Of a DNA stretch of 64,000 nt, positions 34,044 through 43,206 are shown one piece after another; the first letter of the stretch is position 1; every line of letters begins with the position of its first letter. The stretch lies in assembly GCA_001664005.1 (NCBI GenBank), contig CP016093.1, positions 2,687,001-2,751,000 on the forward strand, given 5' to 3'. A model generated the notes under the pieces. The model was not told where the DNA came from. It ran no database searches and was given only the letters and a program-made list of their open reading frames with translations. A program made the translations under genes and the position numbers. Source of the stretch: Rhizobiales bacterium NRL2 (GTDB lineage Bacteria > Pseudomonadota > Alphaproteobacteria > Minwuiales > Minwuiaceae).

Positions 34044-34324
34044 TTCTATCAAGGGTGCGCGACGGCATCAGGGACATGCACCGCCATAGCTGGCGTCACT
34101 GTCCGGCTTTCAGAGCACAACTCAGACGACCGATGAGATGAAGCAGACGCCGTTCGCCTATCCGACCACCGCGTCAGATATCCGTTCGATGCTGTAGCCT
34201 GGTTGGCCTTCACGTGCATGGCGCCGAGCGATGCCGGATCATTTGGCAGCTACTGCGCGGAGAAGGCGGCCGAACGCCGTCAGTGGGAAGGCTGGCGACA
34301 TCGCGTGGTCCTTTATGCGCCGGT

Positions 34325-35296
34325 TCAGGGCGCCCCGATGTCGAAGGTCGCCAAATCTAGGCCCAGCCATTGGCGACCGATCAGCTCCTTCATCGGCCCC
34401 GCGGGCCGAAACGTCGGCCCGAAGTTCTCAATTGAACCGAACAGCAGCCAGGGGAAACTGCCGGCAGTTCCGGCCAGTTTGATCATCCGCGCAATTTTCC
34501 GCTCGTCCGTCCCGACGACGAGAACCATCAGAGGCGCCGTGAGCTTCAGATGGTCCCGGTAGTGCCCCTCGCCGACATAGGCCCGATACTGCGCCAACGA
34601 GCGTTGCCAGCTCTTGCGGTTCCAGTTGCTCGTGGTCATGGGTTCGGTGCCGCGGTCGGCCTCGACGAGGAAGAAGCGGTATCGCGCCCCGGCATCGGTC
34701 AGATATTCAAGCCCGAAGAGCGCATCGGGAATGAGGTCCCTGGTTACGGTCCTGCCCGTTTTCGGGTCCTTGATCGGGGTGGGGAAGCGCAGCTGGGCCC
34801 CTGCCCTCTCGAGCACCCGCCAGCCCGGGATGAATTTCAGGTCATCGCGGCTCAAGGTCGCCAGCTCGATGGAGGCAGTGATGCAGGCGGTCATGAAACC
34901 ATGCAGCCAGGGGCCCGAGGGCCGTGTCGCATAGGCCGAGTACGAACCGGCGTCCTTCAGGGCGTCGATTGAGGCCGGCGTCAGATCGTAGACAAGCTGA
35001 TTATAGCGGCTGTCGATCGTGCGGAACTGCTGCAGCGGCCGCGATAGGTAGGGACCGCCATGGCGGGTTTCGGATTCGTTGAAGAGGTCCGTCAAGCGCT
35101 CCCTGGCCCGCTTTACGCTGCGATATTCGCCAGCCGAGAAGCCGTGCAGGTAGGAGGACGGCAAAGGCCCGTGCTCGTGGATCTTGCGAAACCAGAGCAG
35201 ATCCCGGGGCTGCGGACTGATGCGCTTGCCGGTCGAGATCGGCCGCAATCGGTTGCGGCGCTGGATGGCGTCAAAACCGGGCGCCGGCTCCGCCAT
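34325..35296 (-). CDS. Replication-relaxation family protein
   Basis: A 323-aa protein of the replication-relaxation type (PF13814-like): N-terminal winged-helix region (RDLLWFRKIHEHGPLPSSYLHGF), a central YNQLVYDLTPASIDALKD segment and the family block DALFGLEYLTDAGARYRFFLVEADRGTEP with conserved acidic and arginine residues. The start codon directly follows the ATPase stop (TAGATG). The family is implicated in replication or transfer of plasmids and islands; the mechanism is unknown. Last gene of a three-gene operon. Confidence 0.82.
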   Translation of the reverse strand: MAEPAPGFDAIQRRNRLRPISTGKRISPQPRDLLWFRKIHEHGPLPSSYLHGFSAGEYRSVKRARERLTDLFNESETRHGGPYLSRPLQQFRTIDSRYNQLVYDLTPASIDALKDAGSYSAYATRPSGPWLHGFMTACITASIELATLSRDDLKFIPGWRVLERAGAQLRFPTPIKDPKTGRTVTRDLIPDALFGLEYLTDAGARYRFFLVEADRGTEPMTTSNWNRKSWQRSLAQYRAYVGEGHYRDHLKLTAPLMVLVVGTDERKIARMIKLAGTAGSFPWLLFGSIENFGPTFRPAGPMKELIGRQWLGLDLATFDIGAP

Positions 35297-37423
35297 CTAC
35301 CAGGTTGGCGTCGCGTCGGTGGCCGATGAGCTCTCAGCCGCGGGTTGCGGAGATGCTGCCTCCGAAGTGTCCTTGACCTTCGCTTTCCGGTCACTCGCCC
35401 CGGCCGCCTCGACGCTCGGCCTGCCAAGTTCAGAATAGTGCACCGCGTAGCGCGCCCGCATGCGCTCCTGAAGATGGCGCCGGGCCTCCGCGGACATCTG
35501 CGCCCGGGCTTCCAGTTCGCCGAACGGGAAGGACAACGGCAGCGCGTGGCTGGTGGCGCCTCGCACATAGGCGGCAAAGCTGCCCTTGGGCTGGTTCTCG
35601 ATCAGCGCCGGATCGCAATGGAGCATCGGCGCCAGGGCGCGCGCATCCTTCGCCGAGACGCCGCCGGCGAATTTGATCGCCGTATTGGCGGCGAAGGCTT
35701 CCTGCAGCTTGGGCTCAAGCTGTCCCAGATACTGGTGCGCCAGCACCGTGCCGACACGGTACTTCCGCGCCTGACTCAGGATGATGCCGATATTGCGGTC
35801 GAAATAGTCCGCCGCCTCGTCGATATAGACGAAGGTCGGCATGCGTTCCTTCTCCGACAACGTCGCGCGCTCCTGCGCGGCCTGGGCGATCATGGCGATG
35901 AAGAACCGCCCGAAGATCTCGGTGCCCTGCTCCTTCAGGAGATCCTTCGCGGTGTTGATCAGAATAACCTTGCCGGCGTTCATCTCCGCGAAGAGGTCCA
36001 GCTTCGATCGCGGATGGGAGAACATCCGCTCGAAGGTCTGGTTTTCCAGGATGCCCCAGAGGCGGCGGAGCACCTGCTTCTTCGTCTGCTCGAACTCCTT
36101 CGAGGTGAACTCGGTCTCGAAGAAATGCCGCGCGGTGCCGGTCAGCTTCTCGATGTGCTGGGCGAACTTCACCTCGCTGCCGGGTTCCATCAGCTCGCGC
36201 AGCGTGTGGATGGTGGCGTCGGGGATATGGAGCATGAGACGGGTCACGTAACGGAAGATGACGCTCTGCTTCTGGGTCATCTCCGCGGCGAGGAGCGAGC
36301 CCAGGACGAAGTCGTAGAGCTCCAGGATGGAGTTGGTGAGCCGCTCCCGCTCCAGCGGCGCATAGCCCTGGAGCCGTTCGATGCCGACGTCGAAGAGATT
36401 GAGCGAGACCGGCCATTCGACATCAGTCGGATCGATCACGACGATCCGGTCGGCGAGCGCCCCGCCCTCGGCAAACTCGGCCAGGCGGGAGATGGTGCGG
36501 ATAAGATCGCCCTGGCTGTCCAGGACCACCACGCTTCGCGCGCCCAGCGCCACCGCTTCGAGATCATGGCCGATCAGATACTGCAGCGTCTGTGTCTTGC
36601 CGTGTCCCGAACCGGCGACGATGTGGTGATGCTCGAAGCGGGCTTCCGTCGGAATCACGAAGGGCAGCTCCTGATCGAAGAGCTCGAGCAGCGGCGTGCC
36701 GCCGAGATAGGTCGCGGCGAGTTCCGCCGGATCGGCGATATCCGACTTCGATGGCATTTTGGGCATCCGCTGAAAAGCCCGCGGATCGGCCGCCGGATTG
36801 CCGCCCGAGGCCGCCACCAGATTGCGTTCCAGCCGGGCGACGTGCCGGGTGAAGAGGCCGGCCTCCGCCAGCTCGTCGGTGCAGATGGCGGCGCAGACTC
36901 CCTCCGTCAGCCGGCCGACATCGCCGATGCTGCGGATCAGCGGCGCCGGCGCGGGAATGCCATCATCCATGTCCGCATCAGCCGCCAGTGCCGGACAGGC
37001 CCCGTGAAGCCGACCCACGATTTCGGCGAAAGTGTCGATCAGCAGGGATTGGACCAGGGGCAGGCCTTCCAACAATTGCCGCTGGACGTTCAGTTCGTCG
37101 CGCAGCGCCCAGAGCTCGGAAACCGAGCGCCGGTCCGCCCATCCGGGCTCGGGCATGAGGAACAGACCTTCATAGTCGAAGGTCCTTTTGATAAAGCGGA
37201 GCACGACCGCGCGCTGAGGATGATCGTCCGGTAGGTCCAGTCGGGCCAGGACGTCCGATGTCAGCTCCTCGATCAGAACCTCACGCCCTTCCGGCGAACG
37301 CAGCCCATGGCGGCGGAACAGGCCCTCGACGCGATCGAAAAGCTCCTGGGTCACCTGCAGATCGCCCGGCCGGAACAGCCCGTGGATGAAGGCGTGCGTC
37401 CGGGCGGCGAGGTGGAGCGGCAT
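35297..37423 (-). CDS. VirD4/TraD-like DNA-transfer ATPase
   Basis: A 708-aa ATPase. After an N-terminal region of about 250 aa without a clear membrane anchor come Walker A VAGSGHGKTQT (about 269-279), VVLDSQGDL, Walker B TFVYIDEAADYF (530-541) and LAHQYLGQLEPKLQEAF. It is related to the shorter ATPase at 12425-13651. It overlaps the upstream membrane-protein gene (ATGA), so a membrane partner could supply the anchor. It probably drives DNA movement or unwinding at island transfer. No secretion channel is encoded nearby. Confidence 0.85.
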   Translation of the reverse strand: MPLHLAARTHAFIHGLFRPGDLQVTQELFDRVEGLFRRHGLRSPEGREVLIEELTSDVLARLDLPDDHPQRAVVLRFIKRTFDYEGLFLMPEPGWADRRSVSELWALRDELNVQRQLLEGLPLVQSLLIDTFAEIVGRLHGACPALAADADMDDGIPAPAPLIRSIGDVGRLTEGVCAAICTDELAEAGLFTRHVARLERNLVAASGGNPAADPRAFQRMPKMPSKSDIADPAELAATYLGGTPLLELFDQELPFVIPTEARFEHHHIVAGSGHGKTQTLQYLIGHDLEAVALGARSVVVLDSQGDLIRTISRLAEFAEGGALADRIVVIDPTDVEWPVSLNLFDVGIERLQGYAPLERERLTNSILELYDFVLGSLLAAEMTQKQSVIFRYVTRLMLHIPDATIHTLRELMEPGSEVKFAQHIEKLTGTARHFFETEFTSKEFEQTKKQVLRRLWGILENQTFERMFSHPRSKLDLFAEMNAGKVILINTAKDLLKEQGTEIFGRFFIAMIAQAAQERATLSEKERMPTFVYIDEAADYFDRNIGIILSQARKYRVGTVLAHQYLGQLEPKLQEAFAANTAIKFAGGVSAKDARALAPMLHCDPALIENQPKGSFAAYVRGATSHALPLSFPFGELEARAQMSAEARRHLQERMRARYAVHYSELGRPSVEAAGASDRKAKVKDTSEAASPQPAAESSSATDATPTW

Positions 37424-37938
37424 CAGAGCCCTCTGAGGATGACCTGCCGGGCCTCGTCCTTGGGCAGCGGCTCTATTCTGTGGCTCTCGGTGCCGTCCCA
37501 GTGTTTGGCGCTTTCCATGACCTGGCGGAGATAGCCGGTGATGGTCTCGAGCCAGGCTTCCTTGCGGGCCAGCTCGATTACGCTCGGGCAGCTGAAATGC
37601 CGCCCGTGCAGCAGATCCTTGACGAAGATCGTCTCGCGCTTCTCGTGGAAATACCAGTAGCCGGCGCCGATGCCGCCTGCGAGCCCCAGGACGACGCCGA
37701 TGGTCATGCCGATGAAGACGGCAAGCAGGCTTCCCACCACGAAAAAGACCAGCAGCCCGATGATTCCCGCATTGCGAAGCAGCTTCGGCTGGATCGCGGC
37801 AATCAGAATTGCGTCATCAAAGCGGTAGCGCTTCACGAGTTCCTGCTCGCCCGCCTCAAGCTCGACCTTCGCCCACAGCTTGAACTGAACCTTGGCGAGC
37901 TTTCCCTCTGTCTGCTCGCGCCGAAACAACAGGTCCAT
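37423..37938 (-). CDS. Membrane protein of the ATPase/replication-relaxation operon
   Basis: A 171-aa protein from ATG 37938, which has a strong GGAGGG site. Two adjacent hydrophobic helices (IIGLLVFFVVGSLLAVFIGM and VVLGLAGGIGAGYWYF) lie in the middle; both flanks are hydrophilic. It may anchor the following ATPase in the membrane. No named family was recognised. First gene of the operon. Confidence 0.75.
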   Translation of the reverse strand: MDLLFRREQTEGKLAKVQFKLWAKVELEAGEQELVKRYRFDDAILIAAIQPKLLRNAGIIGLLVFFVVGSLLAVFIGMTIGVVLGLAGGIGAGYWYFHEKRETIFVKDLLHGRHFSCPSVIELARKEAWLETITGYLRQVMESAKHWDGTESHRIEPLPKDEARQVILRGL

Positions 37939-38683
37939 CACGCCCTCCCTTATAGGATGTATATATTGGGGGCACCTCACCTAAAGATCGTCAAGGCACA
38001 ATTTCCTTCATCAAGAGCAGAGAGGGGCAGAGCCACACGCCGGCGATCTCGTGACGCGGCCGGCATATCGCGAATTTTGTAGATCTAACGGCCGCGCGAT
38101 TCCTGAAAGGAAGCGCATGAAGTCGCAGCCCACCGAAACGTTCGCTGGCGCCGCCATTTGGATAGATGTGATCCCATGGATGGGGATCGGGACGGCAACG
38201 CTATAGGGATACAGGAGTCTAAGCCCATCGCTCGCCACCCGTCATGACCTCGACCCACCCAATACCCCGTCGTTTCGAACGCAGATGTCCAACCACGTTG
38301 GAATTCGGACCATAACCAGGTCGCCGCCACCCCCAGCTCATGGAACTCTTACGCTCAATCTCGGTGGATTCGTTCCGCACCGGTCGGATGTTGGCGCTAT
38401 CACCTCGGAAAGCCCGGATCGCGATGGGGGCGCTGGTCCGGGGCCGAATAAGCTTCCCACAAGACGATCGAAGGTTCAGATTGGGGGCACGCAGTCGTCT
38501 CAAGTTACTGTTTCAATCTGCAGCCAAACATGGCCAGTGATCCGACCAACGCATGCTGCGCCCATGTCTTTAGCCATGCGTCTCAGAACAAGCCATTGCC
38601 TAATGGCGGAGGGCGGTAGTTCGCAGATAGCCACCTCGTCCCGGCCGCTTCGACGCCTGGCCAGCAGAAGCCCTTTACGCAGC
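37939..38683. other. Intergenic region between the transfer operon and the methylase operon
   Basis: About 745 bp without a convincing gene. Short open frames on both strands lack ribosome sites. It separates two diverging transcription units and should contain both promoters. Confidence 0.4.
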
Positions 38684-38706
38684 AGAAGGGGTATGATACC
38701 CGTTCT
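38684..38706. promoter_or_regulatory. 23-bp operator-like dyad 1
   Basis: Perfect symmetry AGAA-N-GGGTAT-N-ATACCC-N-TTCT centred at 38695. It contains TATGAT, a good -10 candidate on the plus strand, so a bound protein would block transcription. Confidence 0.7.
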
Positions 38707-38713
38707 CGGCGGC

Positions 38714-38736
38714 AGAAAGGGTATCAGACCCATTCT
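38714..38736. promoter_or_regulatory. 23-bp operator-like dyad 2
   Basis: Same dyad with one arm mismatch (AGAA-N-GGGTAT-N-AGACCC-N-TTCT), centre 38725, exactly 30 bp from dyad 1 (about three helical turns) and ending 4 bp before the GGAGGT ribosome site of the regulator gene. Confidence 0.7.
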
Positions 38737-38750
38737 ATGGGAGGTGGCAT

Positions 38751-39269
38751 CTGCGTTATGTAACGACACCTGTCGCCGTACGCCTGACGGGGCTTTCTAC
38801 TGAAAAGCTCCGCGAGTGGAGTAGTCGGCGAGCCCTCATCCCGGCCGACATACGTCCCAAACAGAAGGGCTCTCCGGCCAAATTCACTTGGCAGACCGTG
38901 CTGATGCTGAGGCTGGCGGTTGTCTTGCGTGACCACTTCAATCTCGAGCTACAGGCGCATAAGCCCTTTTTTGCGCAACTTCGACAGGGTCTTCGCAAGC
39001 GGTCGTTTATCACATTGTGGGGACAACGACTTGTGCTGTGTCCTGTCGGCTGGGATTTCATTGAAGAGGGAGCCCCCCTCCCCGAGGGCGACGTACTGCT
39101 GCTGGAACTCGATCCGCATCTGCATGTTCTGCGGGACGGGTTCGCCCTGCCGGACGCAGCTGCAGCGCGCGGACAGCTCGATCTGTTTTCTTTGCCGAAC
39201 CTTCGACGCGCCGACCAGGCAGCGACCGTGGCCGAAGGCGTAGGAACGGATCGAAGGTGGTCGGCATGA
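38751..39269 (+). CDS. Small MerR-like DNA-binding regulator, apparent CTG start
   Basis: The frame is conserved-looking from codon 38757 on: YVTTPVAVRLTGLSTEKLRE followed by WSSRRALIPADI resembles a MerR-type helix-turn-helix, and the C-terminal half ends in QLDLFSLPNLRRAD. The only in-frame ATG (38898) would remove the whole HTH region. GGAGGT at 38740-38745 is correctly spaced for CTG 38751, so a CTG start (172 aa) is the best reading; a sequencing difference is an alternative. It lies 103 bp upstream of the methyltransferase and probably controls the operon via the two dyads. Confidence 0.6.
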   Translation: MRYVTTPVAVRLTGLSTEKLREWSSRRALIPADIRPKQKGSPAKFTWQTVLMLRLAVVLRDHFNLELQAHKPFFAQLRQGLRKRSFITLWGQRLVLCPVGWDFIEEGAPLPEGDVLLLELDPHLHVLRDGFALPDAAAARGQLDLFSLPNLRRADQAATVAEGVGTDRRWSA

Positions 39270-39372
39270 GCGCGTACCGCACATCGGCCTGCATCCGACG
39301 GCTATCGCCTTTGCCCATCGCCATTGTTCCTGTTATGTTCTTTTCTCTGTACATGGGACGAAAGGAACTACT

Positions 39373-42300
39373 GTGAGCCCGGCATCGATGCAGGACTGGC
39401 TAGAAAGGCTCGGCTATACCGCCGAGCCTGCCGTCTTACATCGCCGCGATGAGGCGGTTCCAGAAACCCACCCCTACGCATTGGAGATAAAGACCCTCCT
39501 CAAGCAAGATGGGGCCATACGGGCTCACGCTGTCTTCGACGTAGAGAGTGTGCCTACTGTCGTGTTCGTCGGTGACGACGGTGCCCCCCTGTCACAACAC
39601 GCCCTCGACGAAACGCGCAAACGCATCTGGAATCAGAATCTCGCCACGGTGGTGATCGAAGTGAAGGGCGAGAAGGCACTCGCCTTACCCGCCCGAAAGC
39701 TGCGCAATGCTGGCGAGCAGCTCTTCATACAAGATGCCAGACCGGACGGACCTTTCTCCGCCCTAGACATTGCCTCGGCCAATGTCACCCGCCGCGTGCC
39801 GAACTGGTTCGACGTCAAGGCACGCGTAGACCGCAAGCTGCTCGCCAACCTCTCCACCGTCGTTTCGAAACTGGCAGAGGGCGGCCTCTCCGGGACCACT
39901 GTGGATCATGATGTCCGGCACTTGGCCGAACTCCTAATGGGACAGGTGCTCTTCGTCTCCTACCTCGAACACCGCGAGATTGTAGGTGCCACCTACCGCA
40001 ACCGCCGACGAGTGGTGCCGCTTCACGAGCTCATTGCGGAAGGTGACCGCCAAGGCTTGCGGGCTCTGATCGATTCATTGAGGTCGGATTTCAACGGTGA
40101 CTTTCTCGGCGACGATCGTCATGACCCCTGGACCGCGCTAACTGACGGTGGCTTCCACCTTATCAACCAGTTTCTCCGTCGTACGGACATGCGTACGGGC
40201 CAAGGCGACTTCTGGAACTACGATTTCAGCTATATCCCTGTCGAGCTGCTCTCTGGACTGTATGAGTCCTTCCTCTCTGCAGAGCAACAGGCTAAGGAGG
40301 GCGCTTACTACACACCCCGTCACCTGGCTATGCTGGCCGTCGATCAGGCCTTCTCAAGCTCACCCGATCCATTGTCAGAAACAATCTTCGACGGCGCATG
40401 TGGTTCGGGAATCCTTCTGACCACAGCCTACCGGCGCCTTATCGCCCTGTCGGAGGCCCGCGCAAGACGCCAATTGCGCTTCGGCGAACGGGCAGACTTG
40501 CTCAAGCGCCGCATCTTCGGTGGTGACATCAACTTCATGGCCTGCCGCGTCACAGCATTTAGCCTCTACCTTTCGTTGCTGGAAGGCCTCAACCCGGCGG
40601 ACATCATGGAGGCCCAGGAGCGTGAAGGCACACAATTGCCTTCGCTGAATGGCGCGAACTTGACCCATGGCGAAGAGGCAGCGGACTTCTTCCGCGACGA
40701 GCATGCCTTCAACGACAAGCGCTTTTCACTGATTATCTCGAACCCACCCTGGGCGGAGCCAGAGGGTGCGTCGCGGACGTCCGCAGACGCGTGGACGGAG
40801 CGTGTGGATGCGCCGTTTGTCCGCCGCCAGATTGCTGGCGCCTATGCGCTGCGTGCAATCGACTTTCTCGAGACCGGTGGCCGAGTCTGCCTCATTCTTC
40901 CCATCGGCCAGTTCCTCGGACCATCCAGTGCTGATTTCGTATCGCATCTGCTAGAGCAATATCGCCCTTTGCGCCTGATCAATTTCGGCGATTTGCAAGG
41001 GCTGCTCTTCCCGACCGCCGAGAATACGTGCCACGTCTTTCTTGGTGAGGCTCGGCCAGAGCGCCTTCCGGGCCGGATCCCGTTCGACGAGACCTTTGAA
41101 TACTGCGTGCCCAAGGCGGACATGAGCCTCGCGCTCGGTCGGCTCACCATGCAGTCGGCGGACAAGCACCGGCTACAGACGCGCTCAGTGGCGGAAGATT
41201 CGCAGCTTCTCGTAACGATGATGTGGGGCGACGCCAACGATCTCTCCATATGGACCCGTTTAACCGCACGCGGCACCTTTGCCGATTTCTGGCGCGGCTC
41301 GCGGGAGTTTCGCCGGTGGGTCTACCGTAAGGGCATCCATTTGAACGACAGAAGCCGCGAGCCCGTCAGCGCCGCCCCGCTGCGCGACAAGCGGTTCGTG
41401 CCCGTAGCCGCCTTGAGCGCGGGCTCCCCCGTGCTGCATCCCGATCTCCTCAGGGCCTGGCCTGAAAATCAGGACACTGTGGTTGGCTTGAACGATTCGG
41501 TGCTGGCCGTGTTCGACGGACCGCGCGTGCTATTTCCGGATGGCTTCTCCAGAGAGCAGCTCAACGTTCGAGCTGTCTACTACGATGGTCCGGCGACGTT
41601 CACACATAGTATCGGCGTAATTTCGGGCACACAGGAGGATGCCAAACTCCTACAGTTCGTTGCCGTCTATCTGCGTTCCAGTCTCGCGCGCTACTTCCTG
41701 ATGATGCGCGGCTGGAAAATGCTCTGCGAACGCAACGGCGTTCATCTCACCGATGTCGAAGCGTTTCCCTTCTTCACTCCCGACAACGCCCCGAATCCGG
41801 ACGCGGCGACCGAAGCATTAGTGAGTGTATCTCGTCATGTTGGCAAGATCGCCAACCTCCCGGAACTTGAACAGAGCAGGCGGTATGACTCCCTGAAGTC
41901 GGAGCTCGATCACGCAGTCTTCACCTATTTCGGCCTCACGCCCGAGGAGCAGACGCTGGTTCGCGAAACTGTTGATATCTTGATGCCGTCCATACGACCT
42001 CGCGGATTCAAGAGTCTCGACACACCGGCTCAGCACACCACTCAGCCCGATGATTTTGCGGTCTACGCACGCGCACTCGCAGAGACCCTGACTACATGGC
42101 GGAGCCGAACACGCGGCAAGGGTCGCTTCCAGGTCGACGTCGTGGCCAGCGACCCTCGGCGCGCCGGCCCCTCCGGGATCGTTCGCATAACCTACAAGGA
42201 AAAGCCCACCGGGGCGCCTATCGTGAACACCGCAGTAAATGACGATCTCGTTCTCCAGACGCTGAACCAGCTTCGCGTCTCCGGTCTCAGAGCTATTCCC

Positions 42301-42480
42301 TTGGGAGAATCCCTATCCCTGGTTCCGGATGCACATATCTGGGTCGACCGATCCCTCTATCTCGTTCGCCCCCTCAGCCAGCGCAATTGGACCGTTCGCC
42401 AAGCCCTGCGCGATGCTGAGCAGATCGTAAGAACGGTTCAGTCGCATGGAGCTTCTGGCCAGTTGGGGGTGCCCGCGTGA
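39373..42480 (+). CDS. Large N6-adenine DNA methyltransferase (type IIG/Eco57I-like)
   Basis: A 1035-aa protein starting at GTG with an AAAGGAAC site. Residues about 300-470 are the methyltransferase core: EGAYYTPRHLAMLAVDQAF, motif I IFDGACGSGILLTTAY (about 336-351) and motif IV LIISNPPWAEPEG (about 453-465). The roughly 540-residue C-terminal part resembles the target-recognition region of type IIG enzymes. An N-terminal region of about 150 aa contains VVIEVKGEKALALPARKL, whose E-x-K could belong to a nuclease-like domain but lacks clear partners. It overlaps the next gene by 4 bp (GTGA). Confidence 0.85.
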   Translation: MSPASMQDWLERLGYTAEPAVLHRRDEAVPETHPYALEIKTLLKQDGAIRAHAVFDVESVPTVVFVGDDGAPLSQHALDETRKRIWNQNLATVVIEVKGEKALALPARKLRNAGEQLFIQDARPDGPFSALDIASANVTRRVPNWFDVKARVDRKLLANLSTVVSKLAEGGLSGTTVDHDVRHLAELLMGQVLFVSYLEHREIVGATYRNRRRVVPLHELIAEGDRQGLRALIDSLRSDFNGDFLGDDRHDPWTALTDGGFHLINQFLRRTDMRTGQGDFWNYDFSYIPVELLSGLYESFLSAEQQAKEGAYYTPRHLAMLAVDQAFSSSPDPLSETIFDGACGSGILLTTAYRRLIALSEARARRQLRFGERADLLKRRIFGGDINFMACRVTAFSLYLSLLEGLNPADIMEAQEREGTQLPSLNGANLTHGEEAADFFRDEHAFNDKRFSLIISNPPWAEPEGASRTSADAWTERVDAPFVRRQIAGAYALRAIDFLETGGRVCLILPIGQFLGPSSADFVSHLLEQYRPLRLINFGDLQGLLFPTAENTCHVFLGEARPERLPGRIPFDETFEYCVPKADMSLALGRLTMQSADKHRLQTRSVAEDSQLLVTMMWGDANDLSIWTRLTARGTFADFWRGSREFRRWVYRKGIHLNDRSREPVSAAPLRDKRFVPVAALSAGSPVLHPDLLRAWPENQDTVVGLNDSVLAVFDGPRVLFPDGFSREQLNVRAVYYDGPATFTHSIGVISGTQEDAKLLQFVAVYLRSSLARYFLMMRGWKMLCERNGVHLTDVEAFPFFTPDNAPNPDAATEALVSVSRHVGKIANLPELEQSRRYDSLKSELDHAVFTYFGLTPEEQTLVRETVDILMPSIRPRGFKSLDTPAQHTTQPDDFAVYARALAETLTTWRSRTRGKGRFQVDVVASDPRRAGPSGIVRITYKEKPTGAPIVNTAVNDDLVLQTLNQLRVSGLRAIPLGESLSLVPDAHIWVDRSLYLVRPLSQRNWTVRQALRDAEQIVRTVQSHGASGQLGVPA

Positions 42481-43193
42481 CGGCGACGGCTGAGTGGCTT
42501 GCGGCCTTTCCCATTCAACCTGCAAGGGAAGCCGTCGAGGCACTCCGTGAGGCTTGGTCGGAGCTATCCGAGCGACCGCGCTCCGACTTCAACCCCAAGA
42601 CCAAAGAGACGGCACTGACGAAGCGGCTCAAGGTTTATGTCGAGAACTACACGGCGCGCCAACGAGGCCTTCTCGGCATGTGGGCAGCCGAAGACATCAT
42701 AGGAGAGATCGATCCGGTCACCGGCGAAATGATCGAGGAACGCAGAACCGATATCGTCTATGGCTGGAACGACGAGGCCCAAGATCTGAAGCTCGTGTTC
42801 GAGTTCAAGCGCCTCGGTAAACAGAAGCGCCATCGAGATCACTATTTGCGCGAGAACGGATTGACGCGGTTCGTCACTGGCATTTATAGCCGCCGTCAGG
42901 CAGTCGCCGCGATGGTCGGCGTTCTTCTCGATCCGGAATGCGACGTAGTTCCGCCAATCAGAAAGATGCTCGCTGACAAAGACCTGTCCGACGAGTTGAA
43001 GCTACGGCCAGCAGCCGACGGTACTCCGTTCATCCAACCCTCGCTACTGTTTGAAGCGGCGAACTTCGATACGGAGCATGAGCGAGACCCAGCTCTAGCA
43101 CCCACCCACGGCCATATCCGCGTCGCACACATTTTTCTATCGTTCGGCTACCCAACCACAACCCAGAAATCAAAAACGAAGAAACCAAATTGA
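42477..43193 (+). CDS. Putative PD-(D/E)XK nuclease, partner of the methyltransferase
   Basis: A 238-aa protein translated from GTG overlapping the methyltransferase stop. E44 in KETALTKRLKVYVE, D92 in ERRTDIVYGW and E109-x-K111 in LKLVFEFKRLGK make a full PD-(D/E)XK pattern with the usual N-terminal helix glutamate. The C-terminus is basic (QKSKTKKPN). Pairing with an adenine methylase suggests restriction of unmodified DNA, but the nuclease is not a named restriction enzyme to my knowledge. Confidence 0.75.
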   Translation: MTATAEWLAAFPIQPAREAVEALREAWSELSERPRSDFNPKTKETALTKRLKVYVENYTARQRGLLGMWAAEDIIGEIDPVTGEMIEERRTDIVYGWNDEAQDLKLVFEFKRLGKQKRHRDHYLRENGLTRFVTGIYSRRQAVAAMVGVLLDPECDVVPPIRKMLADKDLSDELKLRPAADGTPFIQPSLLFEAANFDTEHERDPALAPTHGHIRVAHIFLSFGYPTTTQKSKTKKPN

Positions 43194-43206
43194 ACTGATC
43201 AAGGCT

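Noticed and set aside
38500-38769. Minus-strand frame crossing the two dyads
   Set aside because: Its N-terminal half merely translates the operator repeats; no ribosome site; not called.
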